From: an uncultured Lachnospiraceae bacterium
GTDB taxonomy: Bacteria > Bacillota > Clostridia > Lachnospirales > Lachnospiraceae
Direction of reading: 5' to 3'
Assembly: GCA_947627245.1 (NCBI GenBank)
Contig: CANQVH010000026.1
Span: 1-43,473, forward strand
DNA: 43,473 bases
Shown: one piece after another, positions 7,210 through 15,359 of the stretch
Position numbering within the stretch: position 1 is the first letter of the stretch
Layout: the number at the start of each line of letters is the position of its first letter
Translations under genes and position numbers: made by a program
The notes under the pieces: generated by a model
Told to the model about the DNA's origin: nothing
Database searches by the model: none
The model's input: only the letters and a program-made list of their open reading frames with translations

Positions 7210-8802
7210 TCACTTTACGACCTTCACCGCCGCTATCCTGTTATTCGCGGACGTCGAGCTCACGATGAACCCGATGTCTGTCACGGACTGTTTTGCGGCA
7301 ATTTTCTTGTTATACGCGGCCGGACGGATCATGACATACCTGTTTTTGTAAGTGAATTTTCCGCTCCAATCGCTGCTTTTTGCAATCGCGTTTGTAAACT
7401 TCACTCTCACCTTCCAGCCGGAGATCGTCTTCCGGCTCTTATTTCTGAGCGTCAGCTTGTACTGCGTGAAATACCGCTGTCCGTCGGACCATGAGCTCAT
7501 CTCCTGCACCGTCGCCACCGCGCGTTTCGAGGAGCCGTTCACGGTCTGCGCTGGGGAATCGCTGCCCTGCTGCGGATCGGACTGAGCGGGAGCCTCCGTC
7601 TGCGGTGTGTCGCTCTGCGGCGTTTCGTTCTGCGACGCTTCGTTCTGCGATGTTTCATTCTGTGATGTTTCGCTTGGCGGCGCCTCTGTCCGGGAGACGT
7701 CCGAATCTTCCGCAGGCTCGGTCCATGTGGCCTCTGTATCCGCCGACGTCCCCGTCTGCGTTCCCGCCTTGCCTTTCGCCAGCTTGCCGCCGTACGTCTT
7801 CACAAGCCACTTCCCGGACTTGCTCAGATTTCCCCATTTCCATCCGGATTTTTTGCCGGTGCCGCTTTTTAACAGCGCGCTGGACTCGGCCTTGTTGGAG
7901 AGGTTCCACGCCACATAACCGATGCCGTGCCCGTTCAGAAAGCTGATCCATTTATTTCCCTCCGAGACATTCAGAGCGCCGTTTCCGGACGCATCCGAAA
8001 TGCCGAACTCGCTCACCAGCAGGGGCAGTCCCGCCCGAATCGCCGTCTCCGCTTTCTGCCGATAGGATTCCTTGTGCGTCCCCGCGTAGAAATGCAGGGA
8101 ATATACAAGGTTGGAGCCGGAAATAGGGCTTTTTGCCACCTCGTCTACATCTTGGCACCACGTCGGCGTACCTACGATGATGATCGCGTCCTTGTCGATC
8201 TTGCGGATCGCCTTGATCACCGCCTTCGCGTAGCTCTTCACATTGCTCCAGCTTCCGCCGTTGCCGCTGTTCGGCTCGTTGCAGATTTCGTAGAGCACGT
8301 TGTTGTGATTCTTGTACTTCTTTGCCATCTCCTTGAAAAAGCTGATGGCCGCCTTCTGTCCTGCCTTGTTGAAGGGCTGGTTGTTGTCGTTCAGGATGTG
8401 CCAGTCAATAATCGCATACATGCCGAGATCCGTCGCCGCCCGCACGCCCTCGTCGACCTTCGCCTTCAGCGCCGCCTTGTTGCCGCCCGAACGATACCCG
8501 CCGTACTCCGCCGTGTACATCGCCAGACGGACGGTGTTCGCGCCCCACTTGTCGCGCAGATCCTGAAACGCCGCCTTGGACACATACTGCGGAAACCACG
8601 CCAGTCCGTGCGTGCTGACGCCCTTGATCTGAAAAATCTTTCCCTGCGCGTTCACGATATGCGTTCCCTGAACCGAGAGCTTCCCGTTTGACGAAACGGG
8701 CGTCGCGCCGACCGTGCAGCTTGTCACCGCAAATCCGAAGATCAGCGCCAATACCAGCGCGCCATACCACAACAATCCTTTTTTCTTATGCAGAGCTTTC
8801 AT
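7210..8802 (-). CDS. secreted GH5 endoglucanase (cellulase) with CBM2-like module
   Basis: Exported glycoside hydrolase of 530 residues, GH5_2-like. The start at 8802 has GGAGG 8 bp upstream. The signal peptide ends in VTSC (Cys29), an acceptable lipobox, so it may be a lipoprotein. The catalytic barrel (about 45-345) has acid/base Glu176 in YEICNEPN and nucleophile Glu265 in LLVSEFG. A Thr/Ser/Gln/Asn/Glu-rich linker of 5-residue repeats (about 375-425) joins it to a C-terminal CBM2-like domain (NKSRKTISGWKVRVKFTN). It likely cuts beta-1,4-glucan at the cell surface. A 7-bp inverted repeat (8818-8824 with 8843-8849) lies just before the ribosome binding site. It converges on the kinase gene with 30 bp between stops and no visible terminator. 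Confidence 0.9.
   Translation of the reverse strand: MKALHKKKGLLWYGALVLALIFGFAVTSCTVGATPVSSNGKLSVQGTHIVNAQGKIFQIKGVSTHGLAWFPQYVSKAAFQDLRDKWGANTVRLAMYTAEYGGYRSGGNKAALKAKVDEGVRAATDLGMYAIIDWHILNDNNQPFNKAGQKAAISFFKEMAKKYKNHNNVLYEICNEPNSGNGGSWSNVKSYAKAVIKAIRKIDKDAIIIVGTPTWCQDVDEVAKSPISGSNLVYSLHFYAGTHKESYRQKAETAIRAGLPLLVSEFGISDASGNGALNVSEGNKWISFLNGHGIGYVAWNLSNKAESSALLKSGTGKKSGWKWGNLSKSGKWLVKTYGGKLAKGKAGTQTGTSADTEATWTEPAEDSDVSRTEAPPSETSQNETSQNEASQNETPQSDTPQTEAPAQSDPQQGSDSPAQTVNGSSKRAVATVQEMSSWSDGQRYFTQYKLTLRNKSRKTISGWKVRVKFTNAIAKSSDWSGKFTYKNRYVMIRPAAYNKKIAAKQSVTDIGFIVSSTSANNRIAAVKVVK
7598..7675. repeat. 15-bp tandem repeat in cellulase linker
   Basis: About five units of 15 bp encode ETSQN-like pentapeptides (NETSQ NEASQ NETPQ SDTPQ) in the linker between the GH5 catalytic domain and the CBM2-like module. 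Confidence 0.7.
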
Positions 8803-8878
8803 ACCCTTACCCTCCGATTTCCGGCCTGCGTCCGGGCATATTCCGGAAACTTTATAAAAATACACGCAAAATCCTGTG

Positions 8879-9559
8879 TCAGAACAATCCTTTTACAATA
8901 AAAAATATGATCGGCACGGCAAGCGCCGGAAGCATGTTCAGCGCCTTGCAGTCCTTTATTTTGAGAATACCAAGTCCGGAGCTGAAGATCAGCACTCCGC
9001 CGACCACGCAGAGCTCCGCGATCATATCCTCCGAGAAAAAGGTCCCGGAGAGGTTTCGCGCGATCAGCCAGATCGACCCCTGCCAGCAGAACAGGACCGG
9101 TGCGGCAAACGCCATGCCGATGCCGTAGGTGGAGGCCAGCACGGTCGACGTGACAAAGTCAAGCGTCGCGTTCGTGAACAGATACGTGTTGTCCCCGTGC
9201 AGCGCGCTCATCACCGGACCGAGGATCGACAATGTCCCGATGCAGTACAAAAGAATGCCCGTCGAGAGCCCCTGTCCCAGATTGGATTTTGAATATTTTC
9301 CGACCAGTCCCTGAAATTTCGCGTCCAGATCGATAATCGTCCCGATCAGGCTTCCGACCGCGAGACTGACGATGAACAGCACCGGATATTTGCTCTTCGC
9401 CATATTGCTGACGACGGCATTGATGCCGAGCACCGTGGCCGCCAGCCCCATCGCGGTGTACAGCGCGCTCTGGTACTTTTCTTTGATTCCTTTTCGCAGA
9501 ACGCTCCCGAGCAGGCTGCCCGTCAGGATCGTTCCTGTATTTACAATCGTTCCAAGCAT
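8879..9559 (-). CDS. DUF554 family membrane protein
   Basis: Integral membrane protein of 226 residues beginning MLGTIVNTGTILTGSLLG, with the conserved DUF554 (YdfK/YqgA-like) pattern of about seven hydrophobic segments and an internal GDNTYLFTNATLDF motif. The family's biochemical function is unknown. It lies between citrate synthase (94 bp upstream) and the cellulase (76 bp downstream) on the same strand. The ribosome binding site is weak (GAGAGG, 13 bp away). Confidence 0.88.
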   Translation of the reverse strand: MLGTIVNTGTILTGSLLGSVLRKGIKEKYQSALYTAMGLAATVLGINAVVSNMAKSKYPVLFIVSLAVGSLIGTIIDLDAKFQGLVGKYSKSNLGQGLSTGILLYCIGTLSILGPVMSALHGDNTYLFTNATLDFVTSTVLASTYGIGMAFAAPVLFCWQGSIWLIARNLSGTFFSEDMIAELCVVGGVLIFSSGLGILKIKDCKALNMLPALAVPIIFFIVKGLF

Positions 9560-9587
9560 TTCCGATCGATGTCCTCTCTTCTGTCAT

Positions 9588-9632
9588 AAAAGTATGTGGC
9601 AGATCGCAGCGTCCTGCGCTTCTCTGCCACAT
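9588..9632 (-). terminator. terminator of the citrate synthase gene
   Basis: Perfect 10-bp inverted repeat ATGTGGCAGA/TCTGCCACAT (9594-9603 with 9623-9632), with a second internal stem GCGCA/TGCGA-like, followed on the minus strand by ACTTTTATG. The T tract is short, so termination may be partial with read-through into the DUF554 gene. Confidence 0.6.
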
Positions 9633-9653
9633 TCCGAGAAAACAGGCGGCAGA

Positions 9654-10994
9654 TCACAGCGCCTCTCTCTCCTCCATCACGCTCAGGTAAGCCGGGCGGA
9701 TGATCTTGCCCATGCCGATCTGCTCCTCGATGCGGTGCGCGCTCCAACCGACGATACGCGCGATCGCAAAAATCGGCGTGTAGAGCTCCACCGGAATCCC
9801 GAGCATCTGATACACAAAGCCGCTGTAAAAGTCGACGTTCGGGCTAACGCCCTTGAAGATCTTGCGCTTCTTCGCGATCAGCTTCGGCGCGATCTCTTCT
9901 ATGTTGTTGTACAGCGCCATATCGACCTCGCGGTGCTTCTCGGACGCAAGCATTTCCACAAAACGCTTAAAAATGCGCTCACGCGGATCGGACAGGGAGT
10001 ACACCGCATGTCCCATCCCGTAGATCAGGCCCTTCCGGTCAAACGCCTCTCCGTCAAGCAGCTTCGCGAGATACGCCTCGACCTCGTCCTTGTCCTCGTA
10101 ATCGTGCACATGACTGCGGATGTCCTCCATCATCTCCATGACCTTGATGTTCGCCCCGCCGTGCTTCGGCCCCTTCAGCGAAGACATAGCCGCGGCCATC
10201 GCCGAGTACGTGTCGGAACCGGAGGACGTCACAACGCGCGTCGTAAAGGTGGAATTATTACCGCCGCCGTGCTCCATGTGCAACATCAGTGCGATGTCGA
10301 GCACCTTCGCCTCGAGCTTCGTGTACGAGCGGTCCGGGCGCAGCATCATCAGAAGGTTCTCCGCCGTGGAAAGAGCGTGATCCGGGCGGTGGATGTACAT
10401 GCTGTCGTTGTGCTCGTAATGATTGTACGCATGATATCCGTACACCGCCAGCAGCGGAAATACGCTGATGAGCTGAAGACACTGCCTCAGGCTGTTCGCG
10501 AGCTCCGTGTCCGTCGCGTTGTCGTCGTAGGATGCGAGCGTCAGGATGCTGCGGATCATGGAATTCATGATGTCGCGGCTCGGCGCTTTCATGATCACGT
10601 CACGGGTGAAGTTCGTCGGCAGGTCACGTCCCTCCGCAAGAATCTGACGGAATTCCAACAGCTCCTGCTTATCCGGCTTCTCCCCGAACAGCAGAAGGTA
10701 TGCCGTAGACTCAAAGCCAAAGCTGTCCTTGTCCAGCTCTTGGACAAGATGCTGCACCGGATACCCCCGGTACCAGAGCTGGCCGTCGCACGGAGTCTTG
10801 ACTCCGTCCACATCCTGAAACGAGACGATCTTTGAAATACTGGTCAGTCCGGTCACAACACCTTTTCCGTTTTGGTCTCTGAGTCCGCGGTATACTCCGA
10901 ATTCCTGAAACAGATGGTCTGATATCTGGTCGTTCTTTCTGCAAAGCGCTTCCTTTTGTCCTGCGTAACTCATGATGTTCTTCTCATATCCCAT
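9654..10994 (-). CDS. gltA: citrate synthase
   Basis: Cytoplasmic enzyme of 446 residues that condenses acetyl-CoA and oxaloacetate to citrate. The start at 10994 has GGAGG 7 bp upstream; a longer in-frame start exists but lacks one. Family signatures are clear: HMEHGGGNNSTFTTRV with the active-site His, SLKGPKHGGAN, GMGHAVYSLSDPR, and NVDFYSGFVYQMLGIP with the catalytic Asp. The N-terminal extension of about 50 residues is that of the larger Clostridial type. Transcribed alone from the promoter at 11127..11155, with a leader of about 130 nt that can form hairpins. A 2-methylcitrate synthase role cannot be excluded. Confidence 0.93.
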   Translation of the reverse strand: MGYEKNIMSYAGQKEALCRKNDQISDHLFQEFGVYRGLRDQNGKGVVTGLTSISKIVSFQDVDGVKTPCDGQLWYRGYPVQHLVQELDKDSFGFESTAYLLLFGEKPDKQELLEFRQILAEGRDLPTNFTRDVIMKAPSRDIMNSMIRSILTLASYDDNATDTELANSLRQCLQLISVFPLLAVYGYHAYNHYEHNDSMYIHRPDHALSTAENLLMMLRPDRSYTKLEAKVLDIALMLHMEHGGGNNSTFTTRVVTSSGSDTYSAMAAAMSSLKGPKHGGANIKVMEMMEDIRSHVHDYEDKDEVEAYLAKLLDGEAFDRKGLIYGMGHAVYSLSDPRERIFKRFVEMLASEKHREVDMALYNNIEEIAPKLIAKKRKIFKGVSPNVDFYSGFVYQMLGIPVELYTPIFAIARIVGWSAHRIEEQIGMGKIIRPAYLSVMEEREAL

Positions 10995-11126
10995 TCTGCT
11001 GCCTCCTTTTCTCAGCGCGGTCACGGCAGAGCCTCCTTCGGCCGATCGCCCTTCCGTGATCCGTACTATAACTACGGTTTTCTGTCACCCTCTCCCTCTG
11101 CGCCGAACGCGCAACGAATATTAGAA

Positions 11127-11155
11127 ATCATAGCACATCTTTTCTCTTTCCGCAA
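11127..11155 (-). promoter_or_regulatory. citrate synthase promoter
   Basis: Minus strand TTGCGG (11155-11150), 17-bp spacer, TATGAT (11132-11127), with TGC immediately before the -10 (extended element). The 130-nt leader contains two possible stems, CCGTA/TACGG and TCACGG/CCGTGA. Confidence 0.55.
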
Positions 11156-11164
11156 GCGAATACG

Positions 11165-11193
11165 TTTACATAAAACAATTCTCGTGCTAAAAT
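11165..11193 (+). promoter_or_regulatory. promoter of the DUF5722-like gene
   Basis: TTTACA (11165-11170), 17-bp spacer, TAAAAT (11188-11193), with TGC before the -10. It is divergent from the citrate synthase promoter, with the two -35 elements only about 10 bp apart. Confidence 0.6.
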
Positions 11194-11237
11194 GTCCTTG
11201 TAATTACTGTCGGGGACTACACAGGGGGGATTTGTTT

Positions 11238-13703
11238 ATGCGTTCCATGAAAAAATTTTTTTTGCTTTTTCTGCCGTTTTTGTTTCTGCTGACCGCTTCG
11301 GAGATGCCGTCGTCCGTCTCGGCTGCCTCACGCCCGGCCGAGATCACGTCATGCCAGCTCGCGTCCGCAAACAGGGTGAAGGTCACGGTTTCCGTCGCGA
11401 ACAAGAAAAAAATCAGTGGAACGAAATGCTATCTTTTTGCGCTCAGCTTTTCCGAATCCGGCATCACAAAAAAGGCAAAGCCTCTCGCTTCCGCAAAAAA
11501 GGCTTCCAAAATGTCCTTTTCCGTAAAGCTGCAGAACGCCGGTTCCTCGACTCTGCTGTATTCCAGATTCGTGCTTGCCTCAAAAGCCGAAAACGGCGTT
11601 TACAAGGTAATCAGCAATGCAAAATATATTTCCAATCCAAAGAAAGCGGCAAAGTATACGTATAAATTTCCTTCGGCTACGTCCAAAAAAGGACTACAGG
11701 TGAGCGCAAACATGCTGGAGGACGCGATTGACCTGAACGTCCGGCATTCCGTCCTGAATATCGTCTTTTCCGATCTGATCCCGACCGCTGCGGAGCGCAA
11801 CAATACATTCTCGATTCCGTACAAATATCACGGGAAAACGTACTGGTTCCGCAAGGCGCTCGTCAACAGCTACGACGCTCAGCTCACCGCCCTGCAGGAA
11901 AACAACGTCATCGTGAGCGCGGTCCTGCTTCTGGGTTGGCGTGACGATCTCAAGTCGCTGATCCTGCCCGCCGGACGCGAACCCGGTCACGGTTTCTATG
12001 CGTGGAATACCGCCAACGCCGCCGCGCGCGAACAACTGCAGGCGACGCTCTCCTTCCTCGGCTCGCGCTACGGGACGTCATCCGCAGAGCACGGACGCAT
12101 CGTCAACTGGATCGTCGGAAACGAAGTAAACAATTACGAAGACTACAACTACGCCGGGCAGAAAACGCTTACGCAGTACGCGAAGCTCTACGCCAACGCG
12201 TTCCGTCTGACCTACAATACAATCACGAGCATTTACGCCAACGCGCGTGTTTATATTTCCCTCGACCACCTCTGGAACACCCGCGTGAGCGGAAGCTTTA
12301 CCTCGAAGGAAATGCTGGACGCCTTCGCGTCGACCCTGAAAAAGCAGGGCAATATCGGCTGGAACCTCGCCTTTCACCCTTACGGTTCTCCTCTGACCGA
12401 GCCGCGATTCTGGGCCGATATCAACAGTCAGGCATTCCAATCGCTGAACGCTCCCGTCATCAGCATGAACAATATCGGAATCCTGACTTCTTATATTCGA
12501 CAAAATTACGGCTCCGGTACGCGGATCATCCTTTCCGAGCAGGGCTATACCTCGGTGCGCCATCTCACGCCGGAGCTCCCGGACATCCCCGGCGCCTCTG
12601 AGGGCGATTCCGCAGGTGTCGACGAACAGACTGAAAACGCCTCCGGGAACGGTTCCGCAAGCACCGGCGGACAGACCGGAAACACTTCCGGGAACGATTC
12701 CGCAAGCAATGGCGAGCAGACCGAAAACGCCTCCGGGAACGATTCCGCAAGCGTCGACGGACAGGCCGAAAACGCTTCCGGAAACAGCTCTGCAAATACC
12801 GACGGACAGACCGGAAACACTTCCGGGAACGATTCCGCAAGCAGTGGCGAGCAGACCGAAAACGCCTCCGGAACATCGGAGCAAACGCCGGAGTCCGAGA
12901 CGGAGATCAGGATCGACGCCCAGAAGGAGCAGTCGGCGGCCATCGCCTACAGCTATTATCTGGCAGAGTCCGATGACATGATCGATTCCTTTATTATGAA
13001 TCGGCACGTAGACCATCAGGTCGAGATCGACCAAGGACTCGATCTTGGGCTGTGGACCACCGATTCTGCAAGCAGCCTTCCGGAATGGGCCGACGAGAAG
13101 AAAGACTCTTGGAACGTATTCAAATACATGGATTCCAACAAGGCGGCCGAAGTCACCGCCGACGCGCTTTCCGTGATCGGCATCTCGCAGTGGAGCGACG
13201 TGATCTCCGGCTACAGGAAAAAACTTTACCGCAAAAACATCTATTCCACTGCCGCGCTGAATCCGGTCGAAAGCTACCAGAAGACCGCCGCTGTCCCCGC
13301 CAACTGGAATGCTTACGGAGCTGTCACGACAAGCTCCAAAGCAGGCAACACGTTCATGGTCTTTCACAACGGCGCCCGGAATCGAAACAGCCTCTGGGGA
13401 TTTTCGCAGACCTTCCGCAAAAAACGGGATCTCTCGGCTTCACCGAATTTCTTCACGACACTGAACGTACACGGGGCAACCGCCGGGGAAGCGCAGGTCA
13501 CGATACGCTTTTACAGCGAAAAATATATCTTGGAAAGCAGCCGCGTCATCCCTTGCGACACTCCGGTGAATCTCGGCGTATCGCTCAGAAAGTGGAAGCG
13601 CAGAAACGCTGTGCAGAAGATCCAAATCCTGATCTCTCCGGTAAAGGGAAAGTGGACAAGGGACGCCTCTCTCACAATGAAGCGGCCGGTATGCGGGAAC
13701 TGA
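11238..13703 (+). CDS. secreted DUF5722-like protein, probable clan GH-A glycosidase
   Basis: Exported protein of 821 residues. The start at 11238 has AGGGGGGA 7 bp upstream; the longer reading frame upstream is not used. The signal peptide (1-32) ends SVSA-AS. An N-terminal beta module (about 33-140) precedes a TIM-barrel-like domain with features of clan GH-A: a candidate acid/base Glu296 in NWIVGNEVNNYEDY and a candidate nucleophile Glu434 in IILSEQGYTS. Directly after that strand the barrel is interrupted by six 15-residue Ser/Asn/Gly/Glu repeats (about 457-546). The barrel then resumes (AIAYSYYLAESDDMIDSFIMNRH). The C-terminal part is beta rich. Activity and substrate are unknown; the family assignment is from pattern recognition. 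Confidence 0.7.
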   Translation: MRSMKKFFLLFLPFLFLLTASEMPSSVSAASRPAEITSCQLASANRVKVTVSVANKKKISGTKCYLFALSFSESGITKKAKPLASAKKASKMSFSVKLQNAGSSTLLYSRFVLASKAENGVYKVISNAKYISNPKKAAKYTYKFPSATSKKGLQVSANMLEDAIDLNVRHSVLNIVFSDLIPTAAERNNTFSIPYKYHGKTYWFRKALVNSYDAQLTALQENNVIVSAVLLLGWRDDLKSLILPAGREPGHGFYAWNTANAAAREQLQATLSFLGSRYGTSSAEHGRIVNWIVGNEVNNYEDYNYAGQKTLTQYAKLYANAFRLTYNTITSIYANARVYISLDHLWNTRVSGSFTSKEMLDAFASTLKKQGNIGWNLAFHPYGSPLTEPRFWADINSQAFQSLNAPVISMNNIGILTSYIRQNYGSGTRIILSEQGYTSVRHLTPELPDIPGASEGDSAGVDEQTENASGNGSASTGGQTGNTSGNDSASNGEQTENASGNDSASVDGQAENASGNSSANTDGQTGNTSGNDSASSGEQTENASGTSEQTPESETEIRIDAQKEQSAAIAYSYYLAESDDMIDSFIMNRHVDHQVEIDQGLDLGLWTTDSASSLPEWADEKKDSWNVFKYMDSNKAAEVTADALSVIGISQWSDVISGYRKKLYRKNIYSTAALNPVESYQKTAAVPANWNAYGAVTTSSKAGNTFMVFHNGARNRNSLWGFSQTFRKKRDLSASPNFFTTLNVHGATAGEAQVTIRFYSEKYILESSRVIPCDTPVNLGVSLRKWKRRNAVQKIQILISPVKGKWTRDASLTMKRPVCGN
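12606..12874. repeat. 45-bp tandem repeat (6 units) inside the DUF5722-like gene
   Basis: Six in-frame copies of a 45-bp unit encode SGNDSASNGEQTENA and variants. Units start at 12606, 12651, 12696, 12741, 12786 and 12831. Units 2 and 5, and units 3 and 6, resemble one another more closely, suggesting that a block of units was itself duplicated. Confidence 0.85.
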
Positions 13704-13707
13704 CCGG

Positions 13708-14457
13708 TCAGGCAGTCTCCTGCCGCAAGAGCTGCGACACCGGCGCAAGCACGTAACCTTGCCGCAGGAGATCCTCAATGATCGCTTCCAGCGCCTGCGC
13801 CGTGTTCCGCGCGCCTCCGTGCATGCGGACGATCGCCCCCGCGCCCAGTTGTTCGTCCTGTGTCACCTTGTTTATGATCGACTCGGTTCCGTAATCCTTC
13901 CAGTCCTCTGAGTCCACGCTCCAGCGGACCGGAAGATAGCCTTCGGAGGCAGCGATCCCGAGCAGCGCGCTGTTGTACTCCCCGTACGGAGCCCGAAACA
14001 GCTTCATCCTCACTCCGGTCAGCCCGTACACGGTATCGCTTGTCTCTTCAAGGATCTGCCGAACCTCTTTGGACGGTTTCCCTGTCATGCTCTCGCGGTC
14101 GGATCCGCGACTCCCGATGTCGTGCCCTTCTCCCACAATACGTTTCGTTTCCTCCGGGTGCGCCGCTGCCCAGCCCGCCGTCACAAAAAAAGTCGCTTTT
14201 GTCTCATATTTCTCCAGAATGTTCAAAATCGCCTCTATGCTTCCGCTGCCCTGTGTCACATCAAAGCTGAGCGCCAGCGCGCTGTCTCTCCCCTGTACAC
14301 AGTCAACCGGCATAGTCTGCCCGTTGATGACTCCGTTCACCGCCATGGTTCTTTGGTTCGCAAGATAAGCTCCGAAAAAAAATACGAAGGAACACAGGCA
14401 CAAAAGCCCGAGTCCCCTCAAACGGTACCACGCAAAACTGATCTCTTTCTCCATCAT
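13708..14457 (-). CDS. PdaB-like polysaccharide deacetylase homologue with degenerate metal site
   Basis: A 249-residue protein with one N-terminal membrane helix (about 13-33) and an extracytoplasmic NodB-like domain (about 57-245). Its closest pattern is the PdaB-type sporulation/peptidoglycan deacetylase. Catalytic Asp66 remains (SFDVTQG), as do RAPY (155-158), the VDSEDW motif and His213. However, the metal-binding motif that normally reads GxHxxxH is GSRGSDR, so both histidines are arginine (117, 121), and the second Asp position is Val67. It may therefore be inactive or use another chemistry. It converges with the DUF5722-like gene with only 4 bp between stops. Confidence 0.82.
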   Translation of the reverse strand: MMEKEISFAWYRLRGLGLLCLCSFVFFFGAYLANQRTMAVNGVINGQTMPVDCVQGRDSALALSFDVTQGSGSIEAILNILEKYETKATFFVTAGWAAAHPEETKRIVGEGHDIGSRGSDRESMTGKPSKEVRQILEETSDTVYGLTGVRMKLFRAPYGEYNSALLGIAASEGYLPVRWSVDSEDWKDYGTESIINKVTQDEQLGAGAIVRMHGGARNTAQALEAIIEDLLRQGYVLAPVSQLLRQETA

Positions 14458-14548
14458 GTCTCATCCGCCCCGGATATTCTTATTTAAACTATATGAGAAT
14501 TCCCGGTATTCCATGCAAATGTCCATGCCTGCGGTTTCTTACTTTTTA

Positions 14549-15340
14549 TTACAAATTCGTTTCCTGTCCTTTAAAATTCAAATTCCCATGTCCGAAAAAA
14601 TCCAGCGCGTCGTCCGCGTCGGCAAGACGCTTCTCAAACTGCGCGTAAAAATCGCCTTCCTCATACGGGCGGACATAAAACAGGCTAAGCACAAGCAGAT
14701 TGATCTTCTTCACTTCCTCGTCTGTCTCCCGTGCCAGTCTCTCCTGCACGTCCTCCAAAAAATCATGCCACTCGTTCACGAACCGCTCATAACGGTCCAG
14801 ATCCGGTGTATCGATCCACTTGCCGACCTTCACCTTCGTCTTGTTCGGCATCGGACACTCGTGTACCTGAAGAAAGTATCGGAATCCGCGCGTGCGCCTC
14901 CGAGGTTGATTCGCTCCGCTCTCGCTCGGTGCCTCGTCCTCCTTTGACGCTCCGCTCTCGCTCGGCGTCTCGTCCTCCGGCAGATAATACCTTCCGAGCG
15001 GGAACAAGCGGCAGATTCCGGGCCGCTGCGCATGAATGCTGCACCGCCCCGCCTCGTCAAGAAACGCGCACGTCTCGCTGTCCGAATCCATCTTCAGATT
15101 CGGCAGGATCACGCCATCCACCACGTTCAGCTCGATTTTATCCTTCATCAGCTCCTCAAACGCAGTACCCAGCCCGACCGTCAGACGGTAGATGTCGAGT
15201 GGGTCAAGGATCACGGATTTTCCCATCCCGCCGCAACAGGAAGAACAGTCCCTGCAACCGTTCGTGCATGCGCGCACCATATCATTTTTTCCGTAAAGTC
15301 TGCCGTCGGAGATCTCCTCCAGACTCACTTGTCGTCTCAT
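14549..15340 (-). CDS. YkgJ-family cysteine cluster protein
   Basis: Cytoplasmic protein of 263 residues with the YkgJ/UPF0153 metal- or Fe-S-binding signature: Cys25, Cys29, Cys32, Cys35, Cys36 (CTNGCRDCSSCC), then CAFLDEAGRCSIHAQRPGICRLFP. The second of two adjacent ATGs was chosen because it puts AGGAGG 6 bp away. A 12-residue duplication (SESGASKEDEAP-type, about 122-143) interrupts the domain between the Cys clusters and the C-terminal part. It follows the CDF transporter gene by about 20 bp and is probably co-transcribed with it. A role in metal handling is plausible from context only. Confidence 0.85.
   Translation of the reverse strand: MRRQVSLEEISDGRLYGKNDMVRACTNGCRDCSSCCGGMGKSVILDPLDIYRLTVGLGTAFEELMKDKIELNVVDGVILPNLKMDSDSETCAFLDEAGRCSIHAQRPGICRLFPLGRYYLPEDETPSESGASKEDEAPSESGANQPRRRTRGFRYFLQVHECPMPNKTKVKVGKWIDTPDLDRYERFVNEWHDFLEDVQERLARETDEEVKKINLLVLSLFYVRPYEEGDFYAQFEKRLADADDALDFFGHGNLNFKGQETNL
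14913..14978. repeat. 36-bp duplication inside the YkgJ-like gene
   Basis: Two 30-bp copies (14913-14942 and 14949-14978) differ at two positions and have a 36-bp period. They encode two copies of a 12-residue E/D/P/S-rich segment within a cytoplasmic protein. Confidence 0.8.
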
Positions 15341-15359
15341 CATTTTCCTCCTGACTGCT

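Noticed and set aside
12606..12874. Regular 45-bp repeats that could suggest a CRISPR array
   Set aside because: There are no unique spacers; the whole unit repeats and stays in frame within a protein.
12078..13367. 429-codon minus-strand frame with cysteine- and proline-rich repeats
   Set aside because: The repeats are the complement of the 45-bp repeats in the DUF5722-like gene, which has the promoter, ribosome site and signal peptide.
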